Under the pieces are notes generated by a model that was not told where the DNA came from, did not search any database, and was given only the letters and a program-made list of their open reading frames with translations. Positions 25,517-34,493 of a stretch of 64,000 nucleotides of DNA are shown piece by piece (position 1 is the stretch's first letter; every line of letters begins with the position of its first letter). A program made the position numbers and the translations under genes. This stretch comes from JALZKA01 sp963753385 (GTDB lineage: Bacteria; Actinomycetota; Thermoleophilia; Solirubrobacterales; 70-9). The DNA is taken from NCBI GenBank assembly GCA_963753385.1, contig CAVWCC010000005.1, positions 124,001 through 188,000 on the forward strand, in the 5' to 3' direction.

Positions 25517-26673
25517 ATGCGGGCATCGCGGCTGCGCATAGGGCTGCGCCGGGGATTCGCGGGGGTCGTGGCGGCCGCCGTCGCCGCCGGCGCATGGTTC
25601 GTGTTCGTGCGCGACGACGGCGACGATGACGCCGCCGGCAAGCAGAGGCCCGCCGGGGTCTCGCGCAAGGCCGACGAGGTCGTCAGCAGCCTCGGTGCGG
25701 AGCAGCGGGTGGACCAGGTCCTCCTGCTGGGGTTCGACGGCGTCGACGCTTCGGCGCCGATCGTCGCCGAGCTCCGCGAGCGCCAGCTCGGCGGCGTCCT
25801 GGTCGGCCCGCAGAACGGCGCCTCGCCCGAGCTGGTTACCGCCATCGCCCGCGCGGGACGCGCCGACGACCGCATCCCTCCGCTGATCGTCGCCGCGCAG
25901 GAGGGCGGGATCTACCGCGCGTTCCCGGAGCTCCCTCCCGCCGAGCGGGCGATCGACATCGGCGACGCCGCTGATCCCGAACGGGCCCAGACATGGGGAG
26001 CGGAAACCGCGCGTGCCCTGGCGGGCCTGGGCTTCGACCTCAACCTGTTCCCGGTGGCCGATGTCGCCACGATTGACAGCCCGGTCGGCGGGCGCGCGTT
26101 CTCCGACGACAGCATCGTCGCGGCCGAGCTGACCGCCGCAGCGCTTCGCGGCTGCGCGGAAACGGACGTCGTCTGCGCGCCGCTTCACTTCCCGGGACTC
26201 GGCGGCGCCTCGCAGGACACCGCCGAAGGTCCGGCGACGGTCAGCCTCGACGCGGCGTCGCTCAGGCCCGCGACCTCGAGCCGTTCCGCGCCGCCGTCGC
26301 CGAGGACGCTCCGGCGATTCTGCTCTCAGTCGCCCTGTACTCGGCCTACGACGCGGTCACGCCGGCGGCGCTGACGCCCGAGGTGGTTCAAGGGCTCCTC
26401 CGTGACGAGCTCCGGTTCAAGGGAGTCGCGATCACCGACGATCTCGGAAGCGGCGCAGTCACGGCCACCCACCGCGTGCCGGAAGCATCCGTTGCTGCGT
26501 TGCGCGCCGGAGCCGACCTCGTCCAGATCGCCTCGGTCGAGGACCAGACGCGGGTCCGCGAGGCGATCCTCGCCGCGGTCCAGTCCGGCGAGCTGCCGGC
26601 GGACCGCCTGGCGGAGGCAGCTGGCCGCGTGCTCGAGCTCAAGCGCGAGCTGGGATTGATCCCCGAACCGTGA
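25517..26673 (+). pseudogene. GH3-like (NagZ-related) membrane-anchored protein, frameshifted and catalytically degenerate
   Basis: About 385 aa when the two frames are joined. An N-terminal helix (GFAGVVAAAVAAGAWFVFV) would anchor or export it. The body follows the glycoside hydrolase 3 TIM barrel: VDQVLLLGFDG, PPLIVAAQEGG, FDLNLFPVADV, LHFPGLGGA and GVAITDDLGSGAV. The nucleophile aspartate region (ITDDL) is kept, but the lysine-histidine and second-histidine positions of KHFPGHG and the following DxH loop, which supply the NagZ acid/base, are changed. At about 26261-26265 one base is missing (CTC-AG for CTC-CAG), after which the correct frame runs to TGA 26673. It may be a former beta-N-acetylhexosaminidase. 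Confidence 0.7.
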
Positions 26674-26701
26674 CGACTGTCACACACAGACCTATCACAC
26701 G

Positions 26702-26718
26702 GATATATCGTGACGATA
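26702..26718. promoter_or_regulatory. AT-rich dyad at the padR start, candidate autoregulatory operator
   Basis: GATATATC (26702-26709) is a perfect palindrome, overlapped by TATC-GTGAC-GATA (26706-26718). The block ends one base before the PadR ATG at 26720 and is preceded by TATCACAC at 26693-26700. PadR proteins usually bind dyads over their own promoter. No Shine-Dalgarno site is visible, so the transcript may be leaderless. Confidence 0.45.
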
Positions 26719-26719
26719 G

Positions 26720-27247
26720 ATGGAGCTTTCGGCGACAGGTCGGGTCATTCTCGGGATGGTGGCGGTCGAGCCGCGCTCGGGCTATGACATCAAGACCGCG
26801 GTCGACCACTCGACCCGCTTCTTCTGGGCCGCGAGCTACGGCCAGATCTATCCCGAGCTGAAGCGGCTCGCCGCCGAGGGCCTGATCGAGCCCGACGGGG
26901 AGACCGAGGGCGGCCGGCGCCGAGTTGCCTATCGGATCACGGACTCCGGCCGTAGGGCGCTGGCCGAGTGGATCCGCAGCCCGGACCTGGTCCACGAGAT
27001 GCGCGACGAGGGCCTCCTCAAGCTGTTCTTCGCGGGCGTCCTCGGGCGCGAGGACGCGATCGCCGTGCTCGAGGCAGCGCGGGCGAAGTACGCCGAGAAG
27101 CACGCGGCGCTGCTGGCCATCCAGCCGCTCGCGGGCGCGAAGGAGCACTTCGGACCGCTCGCGGTCCTGCGCTACGGGCTCGGGATCAGCGAGTTCGCGA
27201 TCGGTTGGTGCGACGAGACCCTGAGAGAGCTGAAGGAGAAGGATTGA
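26720..27247 (+). CDS. PadR family transcriptional regulator
   Basis: A 175-aa repressor-type regulator. Residues 1-85 form the PadR winged helix (VILGMVAVEPRSGYDIKTAV, then YGQIYPELKRLAAEGLIEPD and GGRRRVAYRITDSG in the wing). A C-terminal helical dimerisation domain, PadR subfamily-2 type, fills 90-175. Its stop overlaps the start of an MMPL transporter gene in TGATG, so both are made from one mRNA; PadR proteins commonly repress adjacent efflux genes and are released by the effluxed compound. An AT-rich dyad covers its start. Confidence 0.92.
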   Translation: MELSATGRVILGMVAVEPRSGYDIKTAVDHSTRFFWAASYGQIYPELKRLAAEGLIEPDGETEGGRRRVAYRITDSGRRALAEWIRSPDLVHEMRDEGLLKLFFAGVLGREDAIAVLEAARAKYAEKHAALLAIQPLAGAKEHFGPLAVLRYGLGISEFAIGWCDETLRELKEKD

Positions 27248-29346
27248 TGCTGGAGCGACTCGCGGACCTGACCGGATCCCACCCGAAGCGGGTGCTCGCC
27301 CTCGGCTTCATCCTCTTCGCCGTCGCGGGCTTCTTCGGCTCGGGCGTCGCCGACCGGCTCAATCCGTACGAGGCCGACGACCCCGACACGGAGAGCGTCA
27401 TCGCGGAGAAGCAGCTCCAGGACGCCGGCTTCCGCCAGACCCAGGCCGTGGTCCTGATCGAGGGTGTCGACCCGCGGAGCCCGGCGGGCGCCCAGCGCGT
27501 CGACGAGGTCGCCGACGCGGCAAGCAGGGTGGAGGGCGTCAGGGCGGTGAGCGGGTTCCTCGACAACGAGGATCCGGCGTTCGTCTCCCGCGACGGCGAC
27601 AGGACGTACCTCGCGGTCACGTTCGACCCGACCTCGAACGATGAAGTCCAGGAGGTCGGCGAGGATCTGGTCGCGGCTCTCGAGGACGAGGAGGGCGTCT
27701 CGGTTGGCGGCAACGCCGTCGCCCAGCAGCAGGTGAACGAGAAGGTCGAGTCCGACCTCCAGCGGGCGGAGCTGATCGCGTTTCCGATCCTCTTCATCCT
27801 CTCGTTGCTGTTCTTCCGCAGCCTGGTGGCTGCGGCCCTGCCGCTCCTGATCGGCGCGCTCGCAATCGTGAGCACCCTGCTCCTGCTGACGCTGGCCAGC
27901 GAGCTGACGTCGGTTTCGATCTTCGCGCTCAACCTGGTGACCGGCCTCGGCCTCGGGCTGGCGATCGACTACAGCCTCTTCGTGGTCTCGCGCTACCGCG
28001 AGGAACTGGCGCGCTCCGGCCCCGGGCTGACCGCCCTCCGGCGCACGATGGCGACGGCCGGCCGCACCGTGCTGTTCTCGTCCCTGACCGTGGCGGCGGC
28101 CCTCGCCGCGCTCACGATCTTCCCGCAGAACTTCCTCCGCTCGATGGGCATCGGCGGCACCCTGGTCGCGCTCGCGGCCGCGGCGATCTCGCTGACCGTC
28201 CTCCCGGCCATCCTCGCCCTTCTCGGCGAACGCGTCAACGCCCTCTCCCCCAAGTTCCTGCGGCGCCGGGCCGAGGCCGACGCCCAGACGACGACCGCCG
28301 GCTTCTGGTACCGGCTATCGCGCACCGTGATGCGGATCCCGGGGCGGATCGCGCTGGCGAGCGCCACCTTCCTGATCGCGCTGGGGATCCCGTTCCTCAG
28401 CATCGAGTTCACCTCGGTCGACGCCCAGGTGCTGCCGGGCGACGCCAGCGCCCGCCAGGTCGACAACGTCCTGCGCGCCGAGTTCCCGCCCTACCGCGAC
28501 ACCCCGATCCAGCTCGCGGTCAGCGGCGACCGGGCGACGGCCGAGGCCGTGGCCGATGGCGCGGCAGCGCTCGACGGCGTCGCCGCGGTCAACCCGCCCC
28601 AGCGCGTCACCGACGACCTGTGGGTCGTCCAGGTGGTCTCGTCCGCTCCTCCGCTCGACCAGTCGAGCCAGGACCTCGTCGCCTCGATCCGGGACCTCCC
28701 CGAGGACCCGCTGGCCGCCGGCTTCACCGCGGGCTACGCCGACCTCCAGGACAGCCTGGTCGAGCACCTGCCGCTCGTCCTGGCCCTGGTCGCCGCGGCA
28801 ACGTTCATCGTCCTCTTCCTGATGACCGGCTCGGTGATCCTCCCGATCAAGCAGCTGGTGATGAACCTGCTGGGCCTGAGCGCCGTGTTCGGGATCCTCG
28901 TTCTGATCTTCCAGGACGGCCGCTTCGAGAGCCTGCTCGGCTACACCAGCCAGGGCGGCCTCGAATCCACCCAGCCGCTGCTGCTGTTCGCGGTCGCATT
29001 CGGGCTCTCCACCGACTACGGCGTGTTCTTGCTCGCGCGGATCAAGGAGGCCCGCGACGGTGGCGCCTCGGACTCCGAGGCGGTCGCGATCGGGCTCGAG
29101 CGCACCGGGCGGATCGTGACGGCGGCGGCGCTCCTGTTCTGCATCGCGATCGGCGCGTTCGTGACCTCCGAGATCATCTTCATCAAGCAACTCGGCCTGG
29201 GCACCGCGCTAGCGGTCCTGATCGACGCGACGATCATCCGCGCGCTACTGGTGCCCTCGCTGATGGAGATGCTCGGCAAGTGGAACTGGTGGGCACCTGC
29301 TCCCCTGCGCCGCCTCCACGACCGGCTCGGGCTGTCCGAGGCCTGA
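27247..29346 (+). CDS. MMPL/RND-type membrane transporter
   Basis: A 699-aa transporter with two repeated halves. Each half has one helix, a large extracytoplasmic domain, then about five helices. Half 1 includes VTGLGLGLAIDYSLFVVSRYREE and half 2 VAFGLSTDYGVFLLARIKEA; these carry the buried Asp-Tyr pairs that relay protons in MmpL proteins. The final segment is IDATIIRALLVPSLMEMLGKWNWW, the family ending. Substrates in relatives are lipids, siderophores or drugs. ATG 27247 overlaps the padR stop, so expression is coupled to the regulator. Confidence 0.93.
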   Translation: MLERLADLTGSHPKRVLALGFILFAVAGFFGSGVADRLNPYEADDPDTESVIAEKQLQDAGFRQTQAVVLIEGVDPRSPAGAQRVDEVADAASRVEGVRAVSGFLDNEDPAFVSRDGDRTYLAVTFDPTSNDEVQEVGEDLVAALEDEEGVSVGGNAVAQQQVNEKVESDLQRAELIAFPILFILSLLFFRSLVAAALPLLIGALAIVSTLLLLTLASELTSVSIFALNLVTGLGLGLAIDYSLFVVSRYREELARSGPGLTALRRTMATAGRTVLFSSLTVAAALAALTIFPQNFLRSMGIGGTLVALAAAAISLTVLPAILALLGERVNALSPKFLRRRAEADAQTTTAGFWYRLSRTVMRIPGRIALASATFLIALGIPFLSIEFTSVDAQVLPGDASARQVDNVLRAEFPPYRDTPIQLAVSGDRATAEAVADGAAALDGVAAVNPPQRVTDDLWVVQVVSSAPPLDQSSQDLVASIRDLPEDPLAAGFTAGYADLQDSLVEHLPLVLALVAAATFIVLFLMTGSVILPIKQLVMNLLGLSAVFGILVLIFQDGRFESLLGYTSQGGLESTQPLLLFAVAFGLSTDYGVFLLARIKEARDGGASDSEAVAIGLERTGRIVTAAALLFCIAIGAFVTSEIIFIKQLGLGTALAVLIDATIIRALLVPSLMEMLGKWNWWAPAPLRRLHDRLGLSEA

Positions 29347-29384
29347 GGGTCTAGGCTCCCCTCGGTCGTATCTCGAGGGGAGGC

Positions 29385-29870
29385 GTGGTGAAGCGAGTGG
29401 CAGCAGGAGCGGTGGCCGCAGCGATGCTTGCGGCTCCGGCGACGGTAGTCGCGGGAGAGGACATTCCGATCGGCAACTTCGGCGGGAAGGTGGACGGCGA
29501 TCCCGGCCAATACATCACCTTCGACGTGATCAAAAGGAACGGCAAGCGCTTCGTGACCAACATCGGGGAGATCAACGCCCCGTTCGCGTGCGAGGACCCC
29601 ATGGGCAACGGCCCGCAATCGGGGACGCTGGAAGGCCGGTTCCGGGTGAAGAACGGGTCCTTCGAAGGGCGGAAGCGCTACCAGTTCCGGAGCCCGCACC
29701 GGCGCGGCAACAACGGCATCGCGTACTCGATCGAGGGCGAGTTCGTCACCAAGAGAAAGGTTCGCGGCGAGTACAGGATGCGACTGTTCGGCCCATCGCC
29801 GAATCCCTGCGTGACGGGGAAGCTTCCCTACGTGGCGCACAAGCCGGCGCCGCCGCCACCGAAGCCCTAG
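29385..29870 (+). CDS. secreted protein of unknown function
   Basis: A 161-aa protein with a clear Sec signal peptide (KRVAAGAVAAAMLAAPATVVAG, cleavage likely after VVA-G). The mature part is beta-rich with regular basic/aromatic alternation (GTLEGRFRVKNGSFEGRKRY) and two cysteines (FACED and NPCVTG) that could form a disulphide, ending in a proline tail. No family is recognised. GGGGAGG sits just upstream of two consecutive GTG codons (29385 and 29388); either could start. The last 4 nt overlap the convergent recR stop. Confidence 0.78.
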   Translation: MVKRVAAGAVAAAMLAAPATVVAGEDIPIGNFGGKVDGDPGQYITFDVIKRNGKRFVTNIGEINAPFACEDPMGNGPQSGTLEGRFRVKNGSFEGRKRYQFRSPHRRGNNGIAYSIEGEFVTKRKVRGEYRMRLFGPSPNPCVTGKLPYVAHKPAPPPPKP

Positions 29871-30463
29871 CTCGGGAGCTCGCGCCTGCCCGCGAACGCG
29901 CGGCCGAGGGTCACCTCGTCCGCGTGCTCGAGGTCGGCGCCGACCGGTAGGCCGCTCGCCAGGCGCGTGATCCGCGCCTTGCCACGAAGCAGGTCGGCGA
30001 TGTGGATCGCGGTCGCCTCGCCGGTGGTCGTCGGGTTGGTGGCGAGGACGACCTCGCTCACCTCCCCATCCTCGACCCGGGCGGCCAGCTCCGCGATGCG
30101 CAGGTCCTCCGGATCGACGCCGTCGATCGGGGAGAGCGCGCCGCCGAGCACGTGGTAGAGGCCGCGGAACTCGTGCGTGCGCTCGATCGGGATCACGTCC
30201 TGCGGCTCCTCGACGACGCAGATCACGGAGCGGTCGCGGCGCTCGTCCTCGCAGATCCGGCAGCGGGGCCCCTCGGCGAGGTTGAAGCAGACCTCGCACA
30301 GACCAACCTTGGCCTTGACCTCGCGGATCGCGTCGGCCAGGGCCAGCGCGTCCTCGTCCGAGGAGCGCAGGACGTAGAACGCGAGGCGCTGGGCGGTTCG
30401 CTGGCCGATCCCCGGGAGCTTCGCCAGCTCGGCGATCAGCCGCTGGATCGGCTGCGCGTACAA
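29867..30463 (-). CDS. recR: recombination mediator protein RecR
   Basis: A 198-aa protein that works with RecO (and RecF) to load RecA at gaps. A helix-hairpin-helix lies in LPGIGQRTAQRLAFY (16-30). Zinc-binding cysteines are at 56, 59, 68 and 71. A Toprim domain from about 80 holds CVVEEPQDVIPIERT. It closes the classic dnaX-ybaB-recR operon, 7 nt after the ybaB stop. Confidence 0.97.
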   Translation of the reverse strand: MYAQPIQRLIAELAKLPGIGQRTAQRLAFYVLRSSDEDALALADAIREVKAKVGLCEVCFNLAEGPRCRICEDERRDRSVICVVEEPQDVIPIERTHEFRGLYHVLGGALSPIDGVDPEDLRIAELAARVEDGEVSEVVLATNPTTTGEATAIHIADLLRGKARITRLASGLPVGADLEHADEVTLGRAFAGRRELPS

Positions 30464-30470
30464 GCGGTCG

Positions 30471-30824
30471 CTACATCCCCGGCAGCCCGAGGCCGCCCGC
30501 GCCGCCGAGGCCGCCGGTCACCCCGCCGAGCTTCGACGACGCCAGCTCCTGCGCGGCCCGGATCCCCTCGTTGACCGCCGCGAGCACCATGTCCTGAAGG
30601 AGCTCCGGGTCCTCGGGGTCGATCGCCTCGGGGTCGATGGTCAGCTCGAGCAGCCGCAGGTCGCCGCTCATCTTGACCTTGACCATCCCGCCGCCGGCGC
30701 TCGCTTCGACCGTCTCGTCCTTCAGCTGCTCCTGCGCCTGGGCCATGTCCGCCTGCATCTGCTGGACCTGCTTCATCATCGCGTTCAGGTCGAGCCCGCC
30801 GGGCCCGCCTTTGGGGCGTGTCAT
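30471..30824 (-). CDS. YbaB/EbfC family nucleoid-associated protein
   Basis: A 117-aa dimeric DNA-binding protein. An N-terminal methionine/glutamine-rich helix (LNAMMKQVQQMQADMAQAQE) leads into the conserved core (ASAGGGMVKVKMSGDLRLLE, then PELLQDMVLAAVNEGIRAAQE). A glycine-rich tail (GGVTGGLGGAGGLGLPGM) is typical. It binds DNA with little specificity and may help DNA repair with its neighbours. The start overlaps the dnaX stop by 4 nt. Confidence 0.95.
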   Translation of the reverse strand: MTRPKGGPGGLDLNAMMKQVQQMQADMAQAQEQLKDETVEASAGGGMVKVKMSGDLRLLELTIDPEAIDPEDPELLQDMVLAAVNEGIRAAQELASSKLGGVTGGLGGAGGLGLPGM

Positions 30825-32461
30825 GCGGCTTCCTCCCCGCTGTCGGACTTCTTGCTCGACTCGACCTCCTCGGCGTCGAACGCACTCTTGAACTGCTCGA
30901 TGAGCTCGTCGGGGCTGAGCTCCTGTTCGCCCGCCGCCTCACCCTCCTCACCTTCAAGGAGGACGTAGACGGGCCGAAGCCGCTCGCCGACGATCGTTTT
31001 GACCGCGTCGGCGACGCGATCGCGCGCCTCGACCGCCTCGGCCTTGCGCTTGTTGAAGCCGGCGCTGACGGGGAAGCCCACCTGCACGACGGCCTGCTCC
31101 AGGTCGACCGCGACGGGGCGCGCGACCTCCAACGCGTGCGAGAGCAGGTCGGACCCCTGCTCACGGACCTGGTCCATGACCGCCGGCCAGAGACCAACGA
31201 GCTTTTCGAGGTCGAGCACCTCGGCCTCGGGTGGATCCTCGGGCGTCTGCGCGGGTTCTGCCGGCGGCGGCGGCGCCGGAGCCGGTTGCTTGGCAGCGGG
31301 AGCCGGTGAATCCCCGAGCGACTGCTCCAGCCGCTCGAGCCGCTGCGCGAACGCCTCGCGCGTGGGGTCGAGCTGCGGGCGCGCGGCGCGCAGCAGGGCG
31401 AGCTCCATCGTCATGCGCGGCTCGTCGCCCTCGCGAATGTCCGCCAGCGCCTTCGCGACCGCGTCGATCGCGCGGGTCAGCCCGAGGTCGGTGAACGACT
31501 CTGCCTGCGCCTGCATCCGCTCGGGCTCGGCGGCGGCCAGGTCGTGCCCGCCCACCGCCTCGCCGGCGGCGCGCAGGACCAGGAGCTGTCGCAGGTGCGC
31601 CAGGAGGTCGCGCCCGAACTGGGCCACGTCGCGGCCCGAGCGCGCCAGGCGCTCGCTCGCCTCGAGCGTGGCGCGCCCGTCGCCGGCGGCGATCGCGTCG
31701 GCGGCGGCGAGGATCAGTGCCGAGTCGGCGACGCCCAGGACGGCGAGGACGTCATCTGTCTCGATCCGCTTGCCGCCGTAGGCGACGAGCTGGTCCAGGG
31801 TGCCGAGCGCGTCGCGGAAGCTCCCCGACGCCGCCCGTGCCACAGCCGCGATCGCCCCGTCGGCGATCTCGATCGACTCGGCTTCAGCGACGCGGCGCAG
31901 GACTTCAGCGATCTGCTCGGGTGCCGGCCGCTGGAAGTCGAAGCGCTGGCAGCGGTCGACGATCGTCGGCATCACCTTGTGCGGTTCGGTCGTCGCGAGG
32001 ACGAACACCGTCGATGGCGGCGGCTCCTCGAGCGTCTTCAGGAACGCGTTCCACGCCTCGCGCGTGAGCATGTGAGCCTCGTCGAGGATGTAGACCTTGG
32101 TCCGCCCCGAGGCGGGCATGAAGCCCACGCGGTCGCGGAGCTCACGGATGTCGTCGACGGACCGGTTCGAGGCGGCGTCCATCTCGATCACGTCGAGCGA
32201 GGTGCCGGCCGCGATCGAGGTGCACGATTCGCACACGCCGCAGGGCTCGAGCGTTGGCCCGTTCACGCAGTTGAGCGAGCGGGCGAGGATCTTGGCGAGC
32301 GAGGTCTTGCCGGTCCCGCGCGAGCCGACGAACAGGTAGGCGTGGTGGACCCGGTCGCGCTCGATCGCGTTCGAGAGCGTGCGGACGACGTGCTCCTGGC
32401 CGACCACCTGAGCGAAGCTCTGCGGGCGGTGGCGGCGGTAGAGGGCCTTGAGAGCGGACAC
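30821..32461 (-). CDS. dnaX: DNA polymerase III subunit gamma/tau
   Basis: A 546-aa clamp-loader ATPase. Walker A is GSRGTGKTS (46-54). Zinc cysteines are at 65, 74, 77 and 80. Walker B/sensor regions are VYILDEAHMLTREAWNAFLK and LEEPPPSTVFVLATTEP. Domain III and a Pro/Ala-rich linker (about 385-420) precede a tau-like C-terminal domain that would contact the polymerase alpha subunit. No A-rich slippage site for gamma production is evident in this GC-rich gene. It starts the dnaX-ybaB-recR operon. Confidence 0.96.
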   Translation of the reverse strand: MSALKALYRRHRPQSFAQVVGQEHVVRTLSNAIERDRVHHAYLFVGSRGTGKTSLAKILARSLNCVNGPTLEPCGVCESCTSIAAGTSLDVIEMDAASNRSVDDIRELRDRVGFMPASGRTKVYILDEAHMLTREAWNAFLKTLEEPPPSTVFVLATTEPHKVMPTIVDRCQRFDFQRPAPEQIAEVLRRVAEAESIEIADGAIAAVARAASGSFRDALGTLDQLVAYGGKRIETDDVLAVLGVADSALILAAADAIAAGDGRATLEASERLARSGRDVAQFGRDLLAHLRQLLVLRAAGEAVGGHDLAAAEPERMQAQAESFTDLGLTRAIDAVAKALADIREGDEPRMTMELALLRAARPQLDPTREAFAQRLERLEQSLGDSPAPAAKQPAPAPPPPAEPAQTPEDPPEAEVLDLEKLVGLWPAVMDQVREQGSDLLSHALEVARPVAVDLEQAVVQVGFPVSAGFNKRKAEAVEARDRVADAVKTIVGERLRPVYVLLEGEEGEAAGEQELSPDELIEQFKSAFDAEEVESSKKSDSGEEAA

Positions 32462-32584
32462 CGCGAGCGAGTCTAACGACGGGTCCTGCGGGAGCCGATC
32501 GGCTGAGCGCCGGCCTCTTGCAGTACCTCGCCCATAACGCGCTTTCTACTTGAGAAGAAGGAATCCAGTGCCGATCATCGACGT

Positions 32585-33268
32585 GTGGGGTCCGTTGGGA
32601 CGCAGAGTTCAAGGCACCGCCGTGCCCGTATAGGGCTCGCCCTCGCCGTGCTCGCGCTCGGCGCCGCGGGCGTCGCGGCAGCGGCGATGCACAGCACCAA
32701 GCTCGGCCCGCTCCTGTGTGAGACCACCGGCGGCGGGCGCTTCGTGAAGATCCCCGGCTTCCCGGGCGAGAGGGTCGACCGCCGGCTGCTCGACGACGTC
32801 GACTACCTCCAGGAGCGGTTCAAGATCTTCGTCACCGACGGCTACTCGCTAGACCCGGTGCACTCCCACAACGGTGAGCACCCGATCGGGCTCGCGCTCG
32901 ACATCGTCCCCGACTTCGAACACGGCGGCAGCTGGCGCAAGATCACGCGGCTCGCCAACTGGGCCGAGCCCAGGCAGGACCGGCCGCGCGCGCCGTTTCG
33001 GTGGGTCGGCTACAACGGCGACGCCGGCCACGGCCGCGGCCACCATCTGCACCTCTCCTACAACCACTCCCCCACCAAGTACAACGACCCCGCGCGGACG
33101 ACGCAGAGCATCAAGTGCCCGGGCTCCGGGGCCAAGGAGCCGAAGGACCCGAAGGGCGGCGGCGGCAGCTCGAGCTCGGGCGGCGTCGGCCTCACCCGCC
33201 ACGACCTGAAGCGCTTCGAGCGCAAGCACCCGGAAACCGGCGGGATCGGGATCGAGCGAGCCCGCTAG
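32585..33268 (+). CDS. exported peptidase M15-like (D,D-carboxypeptidase/endolysin fold) protein
   Basis: A 227-aa protein with a signal or anchor helix (IGLALAVLALGAAGVAAAA) and a domain of the hedgehog/DD-peptidase fold. The metal site is suggested by HPIGLALDIVP (His99 and Asp106) and GHHLHLSYN (His156 as ligand). The C-terminus is a Gly/Ser linker and a basic tail. It would cleave peptidoglycan cross-bridges or stem peptides outside the membrane. The start is uncertain: GTG 32585 has no good ribosome site, whereas AGAAGGA lies before an out-of-frame GTG at 32568. Divergent from dnaX, 123 bp away. Confidence 0.72.
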   Translation: MGSVGTQSSRHRRARIGLALAVLALGAAGVAAAAMHSTKLGPLLCETTGGGRFVKIPGFPGERVDRRLLDDVDYLQERFKIFVTDGYSLDPVHSHNGEHPIGLALDIVPDFEHGGSWRKITRLANWAEPRQDRPRAPFRWVGYNGDAGHGRGHHLHLSYNHSPTKYNDPARTTQSIKCPGSGAKEPKDPKGGGGSSSSGGVGLTRHDLKRFERKHPETGGIGIERAR

Positions 33269-33320
33269 GCAGAGGCTCTGCACCCGGTGCTCGGCCGCCC
33301 TGGGGTACGCTCAACTCCGC

Positions 33321-34472
33321 ATGGACGCAAGTACACGGGGGATGGCTCGGGTGGGAGCGCTGGCCGCGATCGCGGTCGTCAGCCTTGTCGGTGCGTCCAG
33401 CGCCGCCGCGAGCGTGACGGGCAAGCAGCTCCGGGGCGCGCTCGACGAGGTGATGAGCGCGCCCGAACCTCCGCCCGGCATCGCGGTTCTGATCCAGCGC
33501 GGTGACGACGTCCAGTATCTGCGCCGCGGAGAGGCGAACGTCGAGACCGGCCAGCCGCCGCGGCGGAACCAGCACTACCGGATCGCGAGCATGGCGAAGG
33601 CGTTCAACGGCGCCGTCGCGCTCGCGCTCGTATCCAAGGGCAAGCTCGAACTCGACGACACGATCGGCGAGGTGCTGCCCGGCGTGCTCCCGCTGGCCGA
33701 GGACGTCACCGTGGCGCAGGCGCTCATCCATACCGGCTCGCTGCCCGACTACATCAAGGACGAGGACTTCCTGGCGGAGCTCCAGTCCGATCCCGCCCAG
33801 TACATGACGCCGCTCGAGCTCCTCGAGTTCGTCGCCGAAACCGAGCCGATGTTCGACCCGGGCGAGCGTTACGAGTACTCGGATACGGACAACGTGATCG
33901 TCGGCCTGATGGCGGAGGAGGTCACCGGCAAGACCTACGACCAGCTGCTCGAGCGACATATCTACTCCAAGGCCGGACTCACCGGGACCAGCCTGCCGGT
34001 CACGATCGAAATGCCGACGCCGTTCATGCACGGCTACGAGGTGCCGATCGGCGCGCCACCCGAGGACGTGAGCGAGTTCATCAACCCTGCGCTCGCGGGG
34101 GCTTCGGGCGGCATCGTCTCGACGATCGATGACGTCAACCGGTTCTTCCGCGCCTACGTCGGCGGCGAGCTGTTCGACCGGCAGACCCGGAAGGCGCAGC
34201 GGGACTTCATCATCGGCTCGTCCTCCCCACCCGGGCCGGGCCGGAACCGGGCGACCCTGGGGTTGTTCCGCTACGAGACGCAATGCGGCACCGTCTTCGG
34301 GCATACGGGGTCGTTCCCGGGCTATCGGCTGTTCGCCGCGTCCTCCGGAAACGGGCGCCGTTCGGTGGTGTTCACGGCGAACGCCCAGATCGTTCCCGGG
34401 TCCGGTTCTCAGGAGGCCTCCGACCTGATCCGCCACGCCCAGGTCGACGCGGTCTGCCACGCGCTCCGATAG
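33321..34472 (+). CDS. exported serine hydrolase, beta-lactamase/D,D-peptidase family
   Basis: A 383-aa class C beta-lactamase-like hydrolase (PBP4*/EstB group). A signal peptide covers residues 1-30. The nucleophile is Ser90 in S-M-A-K with Lys93. The second motif is a YSD-type tyrosine in RYEYSDTDN (about 189). The third motif is HTG in FGHTGSFPGY (about 332). Such proteins are D-alanyl peptidases or esterases; true beta-lactamase activity is uncommon and is not implied. It follows the M15-like gene by 52 nt, giving two secreted wall-type hydrolases in a row. Confidence 0.9.
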   Translation: MDASTRGMARVGALAAIAVVSLVGASSAAASVTGKQLRGALDEVMSAPEPPPGIAVLIQRGDDVQYLRRGEANVETGQPPRRNQHYRIASMAKAFNGAVALALVSKGKLELDDTIGEVLPGVLPLAEDVTVAQALIHTGSLPDYIKDEDFLAELQSDPAQYMTPLELLEFVAETEPMFDPGERYEYSDTDNVIVGLMAEEVTGKTYDQLLERHIYSKAGLTGTSLPVTIEMPTPFMHGYEVPIGAPPEDVSEFINPALAGASGGIVSTIDDVNRFFRAYVGGELFDRQTRKAQRDFIIGSSSPPGPGRNRATLGLFRYETQCGTVFGHTGSFPGYRLFAASSGNGRRSVVFTANAQIVPGSGSQEASDLIRHAQVDAVCHALR

Positions 34473-34493
34473 GCCGGCCGGTTGCGGGCAGCG

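Noticed and set aside
32568..32633. 21-codon GTG frame with an AGAAGGA ribosome site before the M15-like gene
   Set aside because: Too short to support as a gene; it may be a leader peptide, or the site may show the M15-like start is misjudged, but nothing decides it.
33269..33320. GCAGAG-G-CTCTGC dyad after the M15-like gene
   Set aside because: A one-base loop cannot form a stable hairpin and no further support exists.
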